A DNA stretch of 64,000 nt, taken from the NCBI RefSeq assembly GCF_026626705.1, contig NZ_JAPNKC010000001.1:7768001-7832000 (forward strand), given 5' to 3'. The notes beneath the pieces were generated by a model that saw nothing but the letters and a program-made list of their open reading frames with translations, had not been told where the DNA came from and ran no database searches. A program made the position numbers and the translations under genes. Positions 17,051 through 26,500 of the stretch are shown here, piece by piece; position 1 is the first letter of the stretch, and each line of letters begins with the position of its first letter. Origin of the DNA: Pyxidicoccus sp. MSG2 (GTDB lineage: Bacteria; Myxococcota; Myxococcia; Myxococcales; Myxococcaceae).

Positions 17051-19785
17051 GCCACGGCCTCCTCCACCCACGTCTTCAGCTCCAGTCGCTCGCGCGGCGC
17101 CGTCACCAGGACGCCGTCCACCATCCGGGCGCGAGTCCACGCGTCGTTGGACCAGACCTCCGCCTTCGCCTGGGCCTCGGCTTCGAGCAGGGCGCGGTAG
17201 CGCGAGCCCGGCATGGCGGCCAGCACGGACGGCTCGCCGTGCTCCACCACGCGTCCGCCTTCCACCACGAGCACCCGGTCGAAGCCGCGCGTCTCCGCGA
17301 CGTCGTGGGTGATGCACAGCATCGTCGCGCGGGCCCACTGCCGGCGGGCCCGCTCCAGCAATTCGTGGCGCCGCTCCCGGTCCAGGCCCCGGAAGGGCTC
17401 GTCGAGGATGGCCAGCCGGACGTCGGGCCGCAGCAGGGCCCGGCCGAAGCGCACGCGCTGGCCCTCGCCACCCGAGACTCGCGCGCCCCCTTCACCCAGC
17501 GACGTCTGGAGTCCATCCGGCAGGCGCTCCAGCACGGAGAGCAGGTCGGCCGACGCGATGACGGGGCTCAGCGACGCGGGCAGCTCCGACGCCGAGCCAT
17601 ACGTGAGGTTGTCCAGGAAGGAGCGGTTCCAGAGCTGGACGGCCGGGTCCACCCACGCGGTCTCCCGCCGCAGTCGCTCCAGCCGCGCGCCGTCGAGCGG
17701 CGCGCCGTCCACGAGCAGCGTCCCCGTGGAGGCGCGATGCCAGCCGACCAGCAGGCCCACGAGGCTCGACTTGCCGGCGCCCGAGGGGCCGACAATCGCC
17801 ACGTGGGTGCCCGGGGCGATGGACAGCGCCACGTCTTCGAGCACCGTGTGCCCGCCCGCCTTGATGCTCACGCCCTGGAAGTCCACGGCCACGCCCGGGT
17901 GCTCGGGCCCGGTGGGCCCGGATGCTTCCGCGTCGCCCGAGGTGTCGCCCATCTCGTCGCGCGCCCCGAGCGGCTCCATCAGGCGCAGCGTCACGTTCCG
18001 GTGCAGCGGGTACTGCCGGGCGAGCTGCGCGAGCTCCTGTCCCAGCAGCGGCAGGTTGAGCGTCCAGTAGAGGAACAGCAGTGAGCTGCTCTGCGCCCCG
18101 GTCCTCGACAGGTGCCCGAAGACGAGCGCCACCGCGAGCCCCAGGGTGGCCAGCGACAGCAGTCCCTCCACCACCACCGACACCCGCTGGAGCGCCGCCG
18201 ACGAGCGGGCCCACTCCACCACATGGCCCTCATGCTCACGCCGGAGCGAGCGCTCCGCGCCGTGCGCCCGCACCGACACCAGGCCGAGCAGCGCATCGAG
18301 ATAGAACCGGGAGATGGCGGCGGAGTGGCTGCGCACCCGCAGCTCGCGCTCGGCGAGCACCGGCTGAACCGCGAGCGGCGTCAGCAGTGCGGTGAGCATC
18401 AGCCCCAGCGCCAGGAACGCGCTGCCGGGGTCCAGCCAGATGAGGCCCGCGGTGGTGAGCAGCAGCTCGAAGATGCCAAGGACGAGCTGCCCACCCAGCC
18501 CGGGCAGCAGGCGCAGCCGGTGCAGGCTGTGGCAGCGCTCGGCCATGTCGGAGTGGGGACGGCTGCTGAAGTAGCGGTCATGCATCCGGGGGAGCTTCTC
18601 GAGGAAGGCCATCCGGAAGCGGACCTCGAGCCGCCGGCCCAGCCGACGCATGGACAGGCCGTTGAGCAAATCCAACCCCAGGCAGATGGACAGGAAGACG
18701 CAGAGCGCGAGCAGGGCCTGGAGCCACTGCGAGAGGAGGCTGAGCCGGCTGCCGACCTCCATCAGTCCCCGCAGGAGGAGCGCCTCTCCGACGGTGCCGA
18801 AGGCGGCCAGTCCCAGGCCCGCGAGCAGCGCGGCCGGCGCGAGCACGCCATCGGTGCGCAGCATGCGCAGCAGCTCGTGTCCGGGACGGGGCGGGGGCTC
18901 GGCCAGCGCGGCGGCGAGCTCCTCGGGCAGGCCCTCCTGCGGCGCTCCCGCGGGTGCGGCCTGACGACGGCGGGAGGCGTGCACCAGCACCGCGCCTCGG
19001 AAGACGAGCCGTGTGTCCGCCTCGCTCTCGCCCGGAAGGGGCATCACCGGCCAGTAGGGACGGGAGACGGTGATGGGCTCGAAGGGAGACTCCCGCAGCG
19101 CCTGGTGGAAGAACGTGTCCACGGCCCGCGCCGCCGGGCGTCCCGCCGTCAGCCCGCCGGAGCGCACGAGGTAGCCGACCATCTTCCGCGTGGCATCCAG
19201 CGCCGCGAGCGAATGCCACCCCGCGTCCGCGAGAGCCTCGCGCAGGTGTCCGTCAATCTCGTCATCACCCAGCCCCAGCGCGCGCAATTGGCCCCGGAGC
19301 ACCGCGAGCATCGTCTCGGAGCCGGCCCAGTCCCGCCACGCGGGCGCCGGGAGCGCGGTGGTGTGCAGGTACACCTCTCCGATGAGCGCGCGGAGCGACA
19401 CCCAGCGGCGACCCCGGCTGGGGTCCATGACCTGCACCAGCTTGCCGTGACGGCGCCACACCACCACGAAGTGGGTGGCCCCGCTCGGAAGCTGCACGAC
19501 GACGATGGCGGGCAGCGCCTCGGAGGCCGGCTCGAGCAGGTGGTCGACCGGGAGGAGTTGCTGCTCGGCGTCGAGGCCGCAGCGCCGGGCGACCTCCTCC
19601 AGCGTGTCGATGGAAGTGCCATCCACATCCGTCTGGCAGGCCTCGCGCAGGCGGCCGTAGCTGACGGGGATGTCGAAGCCCTCCAGCAGGCACTTGAGGG
19701 CCGCGGGGCCGCAGTCCATCCACGAGGACTGGATGACCTCCGGGGCGAAGCGCCGGGGGCCGTCCGTGGGGCGAAGGCGAATCAT
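17047..19785 (-). CDS. Peptidase-containing ABC exporter, C39 type (912 aa)
   Basis: Combined leader peptidase and exporter for a ribosomal peptide. The N-terminal C39 domain is intact: C25 in SSWMDCGPAALKCLLEG, H105 in SGATHFVVVW and D121 in VQVMDPSRG. Such domains cut after a double-Gly-type motif before export. An extra region of about 150-200 residues follows, longer than in typical C39 exporters. Membrane segments come next (near 300-570), then the ATPase with Walker A GPSGAGKSS (near 668), signature VSGGEGQR and Walker B LAILDEPFRGLD. The start at 19785 overlaps the HlyD stop by 4 nt (ATGA) and its stop overlaps the next ABC start. Its likely substrate is the small peptide encoded at the head of the operon. 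Confidence 0.9.
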   Translation of the reverse strand: MIRLRPTDGPRRFAPEVIQSSWMDCGPAALKCLLEGFDIPVSYGRLREACQTDVDGTSIDTLEEVARRCGLDAEQQLLPVDHLLEPASEALPAIVVVQLPSGATHFVVVWRRHGKLVQVMDPSRGRRWVSLRALIGEVYLHTTALPAPAWRDWAGSETMLAVLRGQLRALGLGDDEIDGHLREALADAGWHSLAALDATRKMVGYLVRSGGLTAGRPAARAVDTFFHQALRESPFEPITVSRPYWPVMPLPGESEADTRLVFRGAVLVHASRRRQAAPAGAPQEGLPEELAAALAEPPPRPGHELLRMLRTDGVLAPAALLAGLGLAAFGTVGEALLLRGLMEVGSRLSLLSQWLQALLALCVFLSICLGLDLLNGLSMRRLGRRLEVRFRMAFLEKLPRMHDRYFSSRPHSDMAERCHSLHRLRLLPGLGGQLVLGIFELLLTTAGLIWLDPGSAFLALGLMLTALLTPLAVQPVLAERELRVRSHSAAISRFYLDALLGLVSVRAHGAERSLRREHEGHVVEWARSSAALQRVSVVVEGLLSLATLGLAVALVFGHLSRTGAQSSSLLFLYWTLNLPLLGQELAQLARQYPLHRNVTLRLMEPLGARDEMGDTSGDAEASGPTGPEHPGVAVDFQGVSIKAGGHTVLEDVALSIAPGTHVAIVGPSGAGKSSLVGLLVGWHRASTGTLLVDGAPLDGARLERLRRETAWVDPAVQLWNRSFLDNLTYGSASELPASLSPVIASADLLSVLERLPDGLQTSLGEGGARVSGGEGQRVRFGRALLRPDVRLAILDEPFRGLDRERRHELLERARRQWARATMLCITHDVAETRGFDRVLVVEGGRVVEHGEPSVLAAMPGSRYRALLEAEAQAKAEVWSNDAWTRARMVDGVLVTAPRERLELKTWVEEAVA

Positions 19786-20972
19786 GAGGCACCTCCCACC
19801 GTGGCCGGACGCGGAGTCGACGGAGCGCCCAGCCGCTGTCCCGCCTCGCGGAGAATCAGCGTCGCGGGCGAGAGGTCATCCACGGCGACCTCCAGCGTGC
19901 CGGGCAGGCCGTGCTGGCGCGGAATCTTCGAGGAACCGTCGGGCCGCAGCTCGCACTCCACGCGGACCTTCCCGTCCCGCGCTTCCGACGCGAGCCTGCT
20001 CACCGTGGCGGTGAGGGCGCCGTACTCCGCCCAGGGGAAGCCCTGGAGGCGCAGCCGGGCCGTCTGCCCGGGGCGGATGCGGCCCAGCGCATCGGAGGGA
20101 GGGAAGTCGGCGACGACGCGGAGCTTCCCGGGCGGGACCAGCACCGCCAGCTTGTCCCCGCGCCGCACCTCGGAGCCGGGCTGGAGCCGCGCCACCTCGC
20201 CCACCTGTCCGCTCGAAGGGGCGCGCACCACGAACTGCTCCAGGTCGTGGGTGAGGGAGGCGATGCGTGCCTTGGACGTGGTGATGAGCCCCTCCATGGC
20301 GGCCTGCTCCCGCTCCAGCCGTGCCACCTGTGCCAGGCCCTGGCTCTGCCGGTTCAGGCGCTCCGACTTGAGGCGGTCGGCCTCCTGCTCGACGGCGTCC
20401 AGGGCGGCGCGCCGCTGCTCGCGATCCGCCTTCACCTTGAGGTACTCCAGCTCGCCAATCGCCTGGCTCTTCGCGAGCGGCGCGAGCCGGGACTGCTCCT
20501 CGTCGGCGTAGGACAGCGCGGCCTGGGCCTCCCGCTGCCGGGCCCGGGCCTCGCTCAGCCCCGAGCTCGACGCCAGCCCTTCCGCGCCGAGCGCCTTCTG
20601 CTGGGCCGCCAGCTCGCTCCGGAGCGTCTCCAGTTGCGGAAGCAGGGTATCGAGGCGGGCCTGCTCCTCCTGGAGCTTCAGCCGCTGGGCATTCGAGTCG
20701 AGCTCGAGGAGCACCTCGCCCTTCTCGACCTGCCGGCCGATGTCCAGGCGGCTGGTGAGGACGCGCCCGTCCACCTGGGCCTCCACCGGGAACACGGCGC
20801 TGTCCACCTCGAGCCGCGCATTCTCCGAGACCTCGTACACGGTGACGCGCGCGAAGACGAACCACGCGAGCCAGCCGCACACCAGCAGCACCACGAAGAC
20901 GAGGGCACGGCCTGGCCGCCGGAAGCCGTCCTCACGAAGGGCGCGCAGCGAGTGGGTGAAGTCCGCCGACAT
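19782..20972 (-). CDS. HlyD-family membrane fusion protein (396 aa)
   Basis: Periplasmic adaptor that links an inner-membrane ABC exporter to an outer-membrane channel. After a short cytoplasmic N-terminus there is one membrane segment (LVFVVLLVCGWLAWFVFA, about 24-41). A biotinyl-lipoyl half (VEAQVDGRVLTSRLDIGRQV) follows, then a long coiled coil (about 100-255) rich in heptads such as LDTLLPQLETLRSELAAQQ. The second lipoyl half is APSSGQVGEVARLQPGSEV, followed by the beta-barrel region. The gene starts 1 nt after the esterase stop and ends overlapping the C39 exporter start. No outer-membrane TolC-like partner is in the operon, so one encoded elsewhere must be used. Confidence 0.9.
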   Translation of the reverse strand: MSADFTHSLRALREDGFRRPGRALVFVVLLVCGWLAWFVFARVTVYEVSENARLEVDSAVFPVEAQVDGRVLTSRLDIGRQVEKGEVLLELDSNAQRLKLQEEQARLDTLLPQLETLRSELAAQQKALGAEGLASSSGLSEARARQREAQAALSYADEEQSRLAPLAKSQAIGELEYLKVKADREQRRAALDAVEQEADRLKSERLNRQSQGLAQVARLEREQAAMEGLITTSKARIASLTHDLEQFVVRAPSSGQVGEVARLQPGSEVRRGDKLAVLVPPGKLRVVADFPPSDALGRIRPGQTARLRLQGFPWAEYGALTATVSRLASEARDGKVRVECELRPDGSSKIPRQHGLPGTLEVAVDDLSPATLILREAGQRLGAPSTPRPATVGGAS

Positions 20973-20973
20973 G

Positions 20974-22215
20974 TCAGGCCTCCCGTCCCAGCAGGGACAT
21001 CAACCCGTCGGCCAGGCCCCCCGGCCAGCCGATGTAGTCATGGCCACCGTTGAGCTCGCGATAGGTGACGTCGTAGCCCCGGGCCCGCAGCACGTCGCGA
21101 AGGTGGCGGTTGGCGACGAGCTGGCTCGGGCTGTTCTTCGGGGAGGGGCCGCGCTCCAGGAGTCCGACGTTGAGATAGAAGCGGACGTCCCGGCGGGGCA
21201 CCGAGGCGAACCGGGAGGTGAGCCACTCGTGCTCCTCCGCGTCTTCCGGTGCCCACCAGAACGAGCCGGACTGCGACAGCACGTTGCCGAAGACCTCCGG
21301 GTGGCGCAGCCCTGCGAACGCCGCCGCGAGCCCTCCGTAGCTCCAGCCCCCAATCACCGTCCGGGCGGGCAGGGCGGGGATGCGCAGCTCACCGCACACG
21401 CGCGGCAGCAACTGCGTGGCCAGCTCCTCCGCGAAGGTGTCGTTGCACGTCAGCTCCACTTCCCTGTCGGGGTGGTGCAGCAGGAGACAGACCAGCGGGG
21501 GGATGCGCCCGTCGGCGACGAGGTTGTCGAGGACGTCCATGACGCCGAGCTCGAGGTGGCCCTCGCCGTCGCAGAGCACCAGCAGCGCGGGCTCCGTCGT
21601 CGTCGAGTCACCCAGGGCGCGATACAGCCAGAAGGTGCGCTCACGGCCGGAGCGGGCGTCGCGGAACAGGCCCTGCTCGAGTCGGCCCTCCGGCACGTCC
21701 GGGCGGCGCGCGGCCCAGTGTCCGCCCGGCGCGTCCGGCAGCTCGATGACGGACATGGGCGGCAGCGAGGGGTTGGGGGAGAAGTGGCGGGGGTTGAGGG
21801 CGTCGGAGCGCCAGACCTTCATCCGCTCCTGGAGGTAGCGGGCCTCCTCGTCGGGCTCCAGCTCGTGGAGCGCGCGGAGCGGCTCGTCGGGGGAGAAGCA
21901 GTACGTCGTGCGCAGGTCTCTCCGCACGCGCCAGGTGCGGTGCCACAGGTCCGTGCCGGGCATCCGCTCCAACTGGTTGGGCCCCGGGTTCCAGATGCAC
22001 TCCAGGCCGGGCACCACCACCACGTTGCGCACCGGCGCCTCCGCCCTCCAGACGAGGGTGAGGAGCAGGTGCTCCCGGTCGCCCTCCAGCGCTTCGAGCA
22101 GCGGCGTCCCTTCCCGGGTGAGCTGGTGCCAGAAGGTCTCGACGGCGGAGGTGTCCCCCGCCTCGACACGACGGCGCAGCTCCTGGATGCGCGGACTGAT
22201 GACAAGCTGGCTCAC
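20974..22215 (-). CDS. Enterochelin-esterase-like alpha/beta hydrolase (413 aa)
   Basis: Matches the Fes/IroD esterase layout: an N-terminal beta-sandwich region with LTLVWRAEAPVRNVVVV and a W-x-R-T-W-R block (about residues 20-150), then an alpha/beta hydrolase domain. The nucleophile is S292 in GGWSYGG, and H392 in NGGHDYIGW is the likely catalytic histidine. Known Fes proteins hydrolyse ester bonds of ferric catecholate siderophores in the cytoplasm. Here there are no siderophore genes; the neighbours are peptide-export and oxygenase genes. The enzyme may therefore act on an ester in the peptide product or in an attached group, which is inference. The GTG at 22215 is chosen because AGGGGGGAA lies 6 nt upstream; the frame further upstream overlaps the di-iron gene and is not protein-like. 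Confidence 0.8.
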   Translation of the reverse strand: MSQLVISPRIQELRRRVEAGDTSAVETFWHQLTREGTPLLEALEGDREHLLLTLVWRAEAPVRNVVVVPGLECIWNPGPNQLERMPGTDLWHRTWRVRRDLRTTYCFSPDEPLRALHELEPDEEARYLQERMKVWRSDALNPRHFSPNPSLPPMSVIELPDAPGGHWAARRPDVPEGRLEQGLFRDARSGRERTFWLYRALGDSTTTEPALLVLCDGEGHLELGVMDVLDNLVADGRIPPLVCLLLHHPDREVELTCNDTFAEELATQLLPRVCGELRIPALPARTVIGGWSYGGLAAAFAGLRHPEVFGNVLSQSGSFWWAPEDAEEHEWLTSRFASVPRRDVRFYLNVGLLERGPSPKNSPSQLVANRHLRDVLRARGYDVTYRELNGGHDYIGWPGGLADGLMSLLGREA

Positions 22216-22241
22216 GATGTCTTCCCCCCTCACGACAAAAC

Positions 22242-22997
22242 TCAGGCGAACGCGGTCTGCGGATTGCCCTTCGCGCGGCCGACCTCCTCCAACGTCAGCT
22301 CGTTGAGCTGGACGATGCGGGTGGGAGCGATGTCGAGGATGAAGTCGGCGTCCTCCGACGCCAGGGCCCGGTCGATGAGTTGCGCCGTGTAGCCCACGTG
22401 CCGCGACTCGTCCCACATGAGCCGGTCGAGCATGCGCGTCAGGCGCTCCCGCGACTCCTCCGGGCAGTACGTCATGAGCACCGGGCGGGCCAGCAACTGG
22501 TTCACCAGGGTGCGAATCTCCGCGACGTTCATCTGGAGCAGGTTGTCCAGGATGGCCTGGCCGCTGTACGGCGGCAGCCGCTCCGGCTTGTCGCCGAAGC
22601 GGTAGATGGGCGCGAGCGTCTTGAAGTCGGCCCGGAGCGCATCGGTCACCGTGCCGGGGAAGATGCGCTCCACCATGCTTTGATACATGCGCGAGTGTCG
22701 CGCCTCATCCATGGCGTGCTGCTGGATGAGTGAGGAGATGGCTTCGTCGGGTGTCTTTCCGGCCAGGTACCAGAGCTTCCCGGAGCCCCAGCCTTCCGTG
22801 GACGCATTGCCCACGATGATGTTCGCGAACCACTCGCGGTCGTGCGCCATCTCCCGGAACTGGTCGCCGTACCAGTCGGCGCTGAAGGGGGGAGGATGCG
22901 CCTCGAAGGTGCTCCTGAGGCATTCGCTATAACGCTCGAGCGGTCCGACTCCGTGTTGTCCGAGCGATTCGAGGGTGATTTCAGCAACGACGTTCAT
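22242..22997 (-). CDS. Ferritin-like di-iron enzyme (251 aa)
   Basis: An all-helical protein with a complete di-iron ligand set in the expected order: E68 (NASTEGWGSG), E98-x2-H101 (AMDEARHSRMY), E160 (MNVAEIRTL) and E197-x2-H200 (WDESRHVGYT). Two ExxH pairs plus two lone Glu residues are the signature of ferritin-like oxidases and oxygenases, including N-oxygenases and peptide- or lipid-modifying enzymes. I cannot assign the reaction. The ATG at 22997 has GGAGG 7 nt upstream. It lies 36 bp after the precursor peptide gene and 26 bp before the esterase, inside the operon. With the JmjC protein it is the best candidate for oxidative tailoring of the precursor. Confidence 0.8.
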   Translation of the reverse strand: MNVVAEITLESLGQHGVGPLERYSECLRSTFEAHPPPFSADWYGDQFREMAHDREWFANIIVGNASTEGWGSGKLWYLAGKTPDEAISSLIQQHAMDEARHSRMYQSMVERIFPGTVTDALRADFKTLAPIYRFGDKPERLPPYSGQAILDNLLQMNVAEIRTLVNQLLARPVLMTYCPEESRERLTRMLDRLMWDESRHVGYTAQLIDRALASEDADFILDIAPTRIVQLNELTLEEVGRAKGNPQTAFA

Positions 22998-23033
22998 GGC
23001 GCATCCTCCCTTTCTGCTCTTCACGGGTCCGGG

Positions 23034-23219
23034 TTACAGGTGCTCAGGCGCGAACGGGGCGTTGCGCGCGAAGTAGATGCAGTCGAACCCCGTGGCGAGG
23101 CCGGCGCGCACCGCGGTCTTGATGTTCAGCTTGCCGCTGGACGACTGGCGCGACTCCTCGATGGACTTCAGCTGGGTCTCCTTCAGCTCGAAGGAGATCT
23201 GCTCGTTCTGGGTCTGCAT
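23034..23219 (-). CDS. Candidate RiPP precursor peptide (61 aa)
   Basis: First gene of the export/tailoring operon. The leader (about 1-40) begins MQTQNEQISFELKETQLKS and is charged and helical. A small-residue junction V-R-A-G ends at residue 40, in the style of a double-Gly-type C39 cleavage site (V at -4, A at -2, G at -1). The remaining 21 residues start LATGFDCIYFARNAPF and end with A-P-E-H-L; they hold one Cys (C47), one Tyr, three Phe, one His and two Pro. I know of no close relative. The ATG at 23219 has AGGAG 8 nt upstream. A GTG 9 nt further up overlaps that site and is unlikely. The leader/core split is inferred; a genuine small protein of another function remains possible. Confidence 0.65.
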   Translation of the reverse strand: MQTQNEQISFELKETQLKSIEESRQSSSGKLNIKTAVRAGLATGFDCIYFARNAPFAPEHL

Positions 23220-23551
23220 GTGATGCACTCCTCATGTTCGGGTTTGAGTCGAGGTCTCGGTGGCCGGGACTGGCCTTCCGCGTCCCTCAACTCGATGGAG
23301 CGGGCGAAGCGGGGCGTGTGATGCGCACGGTGCGCGCGTCAGACGCGGCACCTGGTCGCACGCCCTGCTTCCGGAGAACCATCCACCAGTGAACAAGCAG
23401 ACAGGCCAGACCAGGCCGAAATACTTGGAAATAAAACATATCCGGAAATCAACGCCCCACGGAGGGCGCACGGGGGGTTCGATGGGTTCCGCGCTCCCGG
23501 TGTGGGGGCGTCGAAGCCAACCCATCGCCACCGGACTCCTGGGGGGACCGT
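23220..23551. promoter_or_regulatory. Divergent intergenic region, peptide operon / metallopeptidase
   Basis: These 332 bp separate the peptide operon (minus) from the metallopeptidase (plus). An AT-rich island near 23418-23452 (atacttggaaataaaacata) stands out from the GC-rich background and is the likely promoter zone for one or both sides. I cannot fix -35/-10 boxes. An exact 9-bp inverted repeat lies near the plus-strand gene (see 23480-23527). No further gene is visible. Confidence 0.4.
23480..23527. promoter_or_regulatory. 9-bp inverted repeat upstream of metallopeptidase
   Basis: CGATGGGTT at 23480-23488 pairs exactly with AACCCATCG at 23519-23527, ending 24 nt before the ATG at 23552 and just before its GGGGGGA ribosome site. 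It could be an operator or a 5' leader hairpin that affects translation. Function unknown. Confidence 0.35.
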
Positions 23552-26500
23552 ATGCGCCATCCGTCGAAGTGGGTCGCCTGTCTCGTGTTGTGTCTCAGCG
23601 CAGTGGGGTGGGCCCTCCAGCCCGCCCAGCAGAGCACGCTGGCGAGCCAGGCCTTCTTCAAGCCCGAGCTGTACCTCCCCATCTCCAACATGCCGTTGGA
23701 GCAGGCCCGCTCGAAGCTGAAGGGCGTGGGGCCGAGCGCGTGGGACGACTTCTTCGCGCGCAACGGCCGTGACTTCCACGTGTACCTGGACCCGCTGACG
23801 GGCATGCCCTCCGCCATCCAGGGCTCCATTCCGCTCATCCCCGGCACGGGCGTGGGCAACAAGGTCAGCCTCGGCGGCGTGCAGCAGCAACTGGGCCGTT
23901 CCGTGGGGCAGGTGGACGAGGCCGTCGTCGCGGACCTGCTCTTCAAGTTCATCAGCGACAACCAGGCCGCGCTCGGCGTGGACATGCTGCAACTGGGCGA
24001 GCCCCGCGTGACGCAAGTCACGGACTCGCTGTGGCAGGTGCTGATTCCCCAGCAGGTGGACGGCATCCCCGTCCGCCATGGCCGCCTCGTGGCCACCCTC
24101 AACCATGGCAACCTCGTGCTGCTGGGCACCGAGGCGTGGAGCAACGTCACCGCGCCCACGCGGCCCACGCTGGACGCGCAGCAGGCGCTCACGGCCGGTG
24201 GCGAGCGCTTCGGGCTCCTGGAGTCTCCCGGGCAGCTCTGGATGCAGCCCGCCCTGGAGCTCGCCCCGCTGGCCCAGGCCGATGCGAAGGGCTTTGGCGA
24301 GGGCTACCGCCACCAGCTCGTGTGGACCTACGGCTTCCAGAATCCGGGGGAGCAGGAGCGCTGGAAGGTGACGGTGGACGCCGACACCGGCGAGGTGCTG
24401 GCGCTCGAGGATGACAACCACTACCTGGACGCCACCATCAAGGGCGGCATCTACCCGCTGACCAGCACGGAAATCTGCACCGCGAACGAGGCGTGCGGGA
24501 CGATGCAGGTCGACACGCCCATGCCGTGGGCCAACACGGGGCTCGCCTCCCCCAACAACTTCACGGACGGCGCCGGTGTCTTCGCCTACAGCTCCGGCAC
24601 CGTCACCACCACGCTGGCCGGCAAGTACGTGCGCGTCAGCGACACCTGCGGCGCCGTCAGCTCCAGCTCCACCAGCGGCAACGTGCAGATGGGCGGCACC
24701 AACGGTCAGCACGACTGCACCACCGGCGGCGGCGGGGCGGGCAACACGCCGGCCTCACGCTCCGCCTTCTACGAGGTGAACCGGATTGCCGAGCTGGCGC
24801 GCGGCTGGCTTCCCAGCAACACCTGGCTGAAGGGACAGGTCACCGCCAACGTCAACATCAACAGCACCTGCAATGCCTTCTGGAACGGCTCCACCATCAA
24901 CTTCTACCGGAGCGGCGGTGGGTGCCGGAACACGGGCGAGATTGCCGCCGTGTTCGACCATGAGTGGGGCCACGGCATGGACGACTTCGACTCCGGTGGC
25001 GCGCTCAGCAACTCCAGCGAGGGCTACGCGGACATCGCGTCCATCTACCGGCTGCAGGCCTCCTGCGTGGGCTACGGCTTCTTCCACACCAGCGACCGCG
25101 GCTGCGGCAAGACGCCGGACGGCACCGGCTACAACCAGAACGAGGCCCAGACGGGCGCGGCCTGGTGCAACAGCAAGTGCTCGGGCGTGCGTGACGCGGA
25201 CTACCTGGCGCACGCCAACCAGACGCCGGCCACGCCGCAGAACTTCGTGTGCCCCAAGTGCAGCTCCAGCACGGGGCCCTGTGGCCGGCAGGTGCACTGC
25301 GCCGCCGCGCCCGCCCGCCAGGCCGCATGGGACCTGGTTGCGAGGGACCTGCAGGCCGCGCCGTTCAACTACGACTCCAACACCGCCTTCATCCTCGGCA
25401 ACAAGCTCTTCTACCAGGGCAGCGGCAACATCGGCGCGTGGCACGCCTGCAACTGCACCGCGGGCACGTCCGACGGCTGCGGCGCGAGCCACGGCTACAT
25501 GCAGTGGCTGGCCGCGGATGACGACAACGGCAACCTGAACGACGGCACGCCGCACATGACGGCCATCCACGCCGCCTTCAACCGCCACGGCATCGCCTGC
25601 TCCACGCCCGCGCCCGCCAACTCCGGCTGCGCGAGCGGCCCGGCCACGGCGCCCACCGCCACGGCCACCGGCAGCGACGGCCAGGTGGCGCTGAGCTGGA
25701 ACGCGGTGCCCAACGCCAGCGAGTACTGGGTGATGAAGACGGAGGGCTACGCCGGCTGCGACTTCGGCAAGGCGAAGGTGGCCACCGTCACCGGCACCAG
25801 CTACACCGACGGCGAGGTCGCCAACGACAGGCGGTACTGCTACTCGGTGGTGCCCGCCAGCTCGAGCGCCTGCTTCGGCCGCGCCGCCGCCTGTGTCTGC
25901 GCGACGCCGGGCGGCCCCTGCACGCCGCCGGGTGTGGCCACGCTCTCGCTGCCCGCGGACACGGCGATGGACGTGGCGCTGTCGCCGGTGCTCGACTGGG
26001 CCGACGTGGCGGGGGCCACCTCCTACGAGGTGCAGGTGGCCACGGACGGCACCTTCACCACCGTGGTGCGCTCGGCCACGGCGCTGGAGGCCAGTACGTG
26101 GACCGTGTCTCCCGCGCTCGCCAATGGCACCCGGTACTACTGGCGCGTCCGCGCGGTGAACAACTGCGCCAACGGCACCTACAGCTCCGCCTTCAGCTTC
26201 AACACCACGGAGACGACGTGCCAGCCGCCCGCGGCGCCCGCGCTGGCGAGCCCCGGGGACGCGGCGACGGGTGTCGCGCTCTCCCCGGTGCTCGACTGGG
26301 GCGACGTGTCGGGCGCCACCTCCTACGAGGTGCAGGTGGCCACCGACAGCGCCTTCACCAGCGTGGCGCGCTCGGCCACGGGGCTCGGTGCCAGCACGTG
26401 GACGGTGTCTCCCGCGCTCTCCGCCAACACGCAGTATTTCTGGAGGGCGCGCGCGGTGAGTGGCTGCGGCGCGGGCAACTACAGCGGGGCTTTCCGCTTC

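Noticed and set aside
20974..22215. Calling this region a siderophore locus because of the Fes-like esterase
   Set aside because: No NRPS, isochorismate, or TonB-receptor genes are present; the operon is a peptide-export operon.
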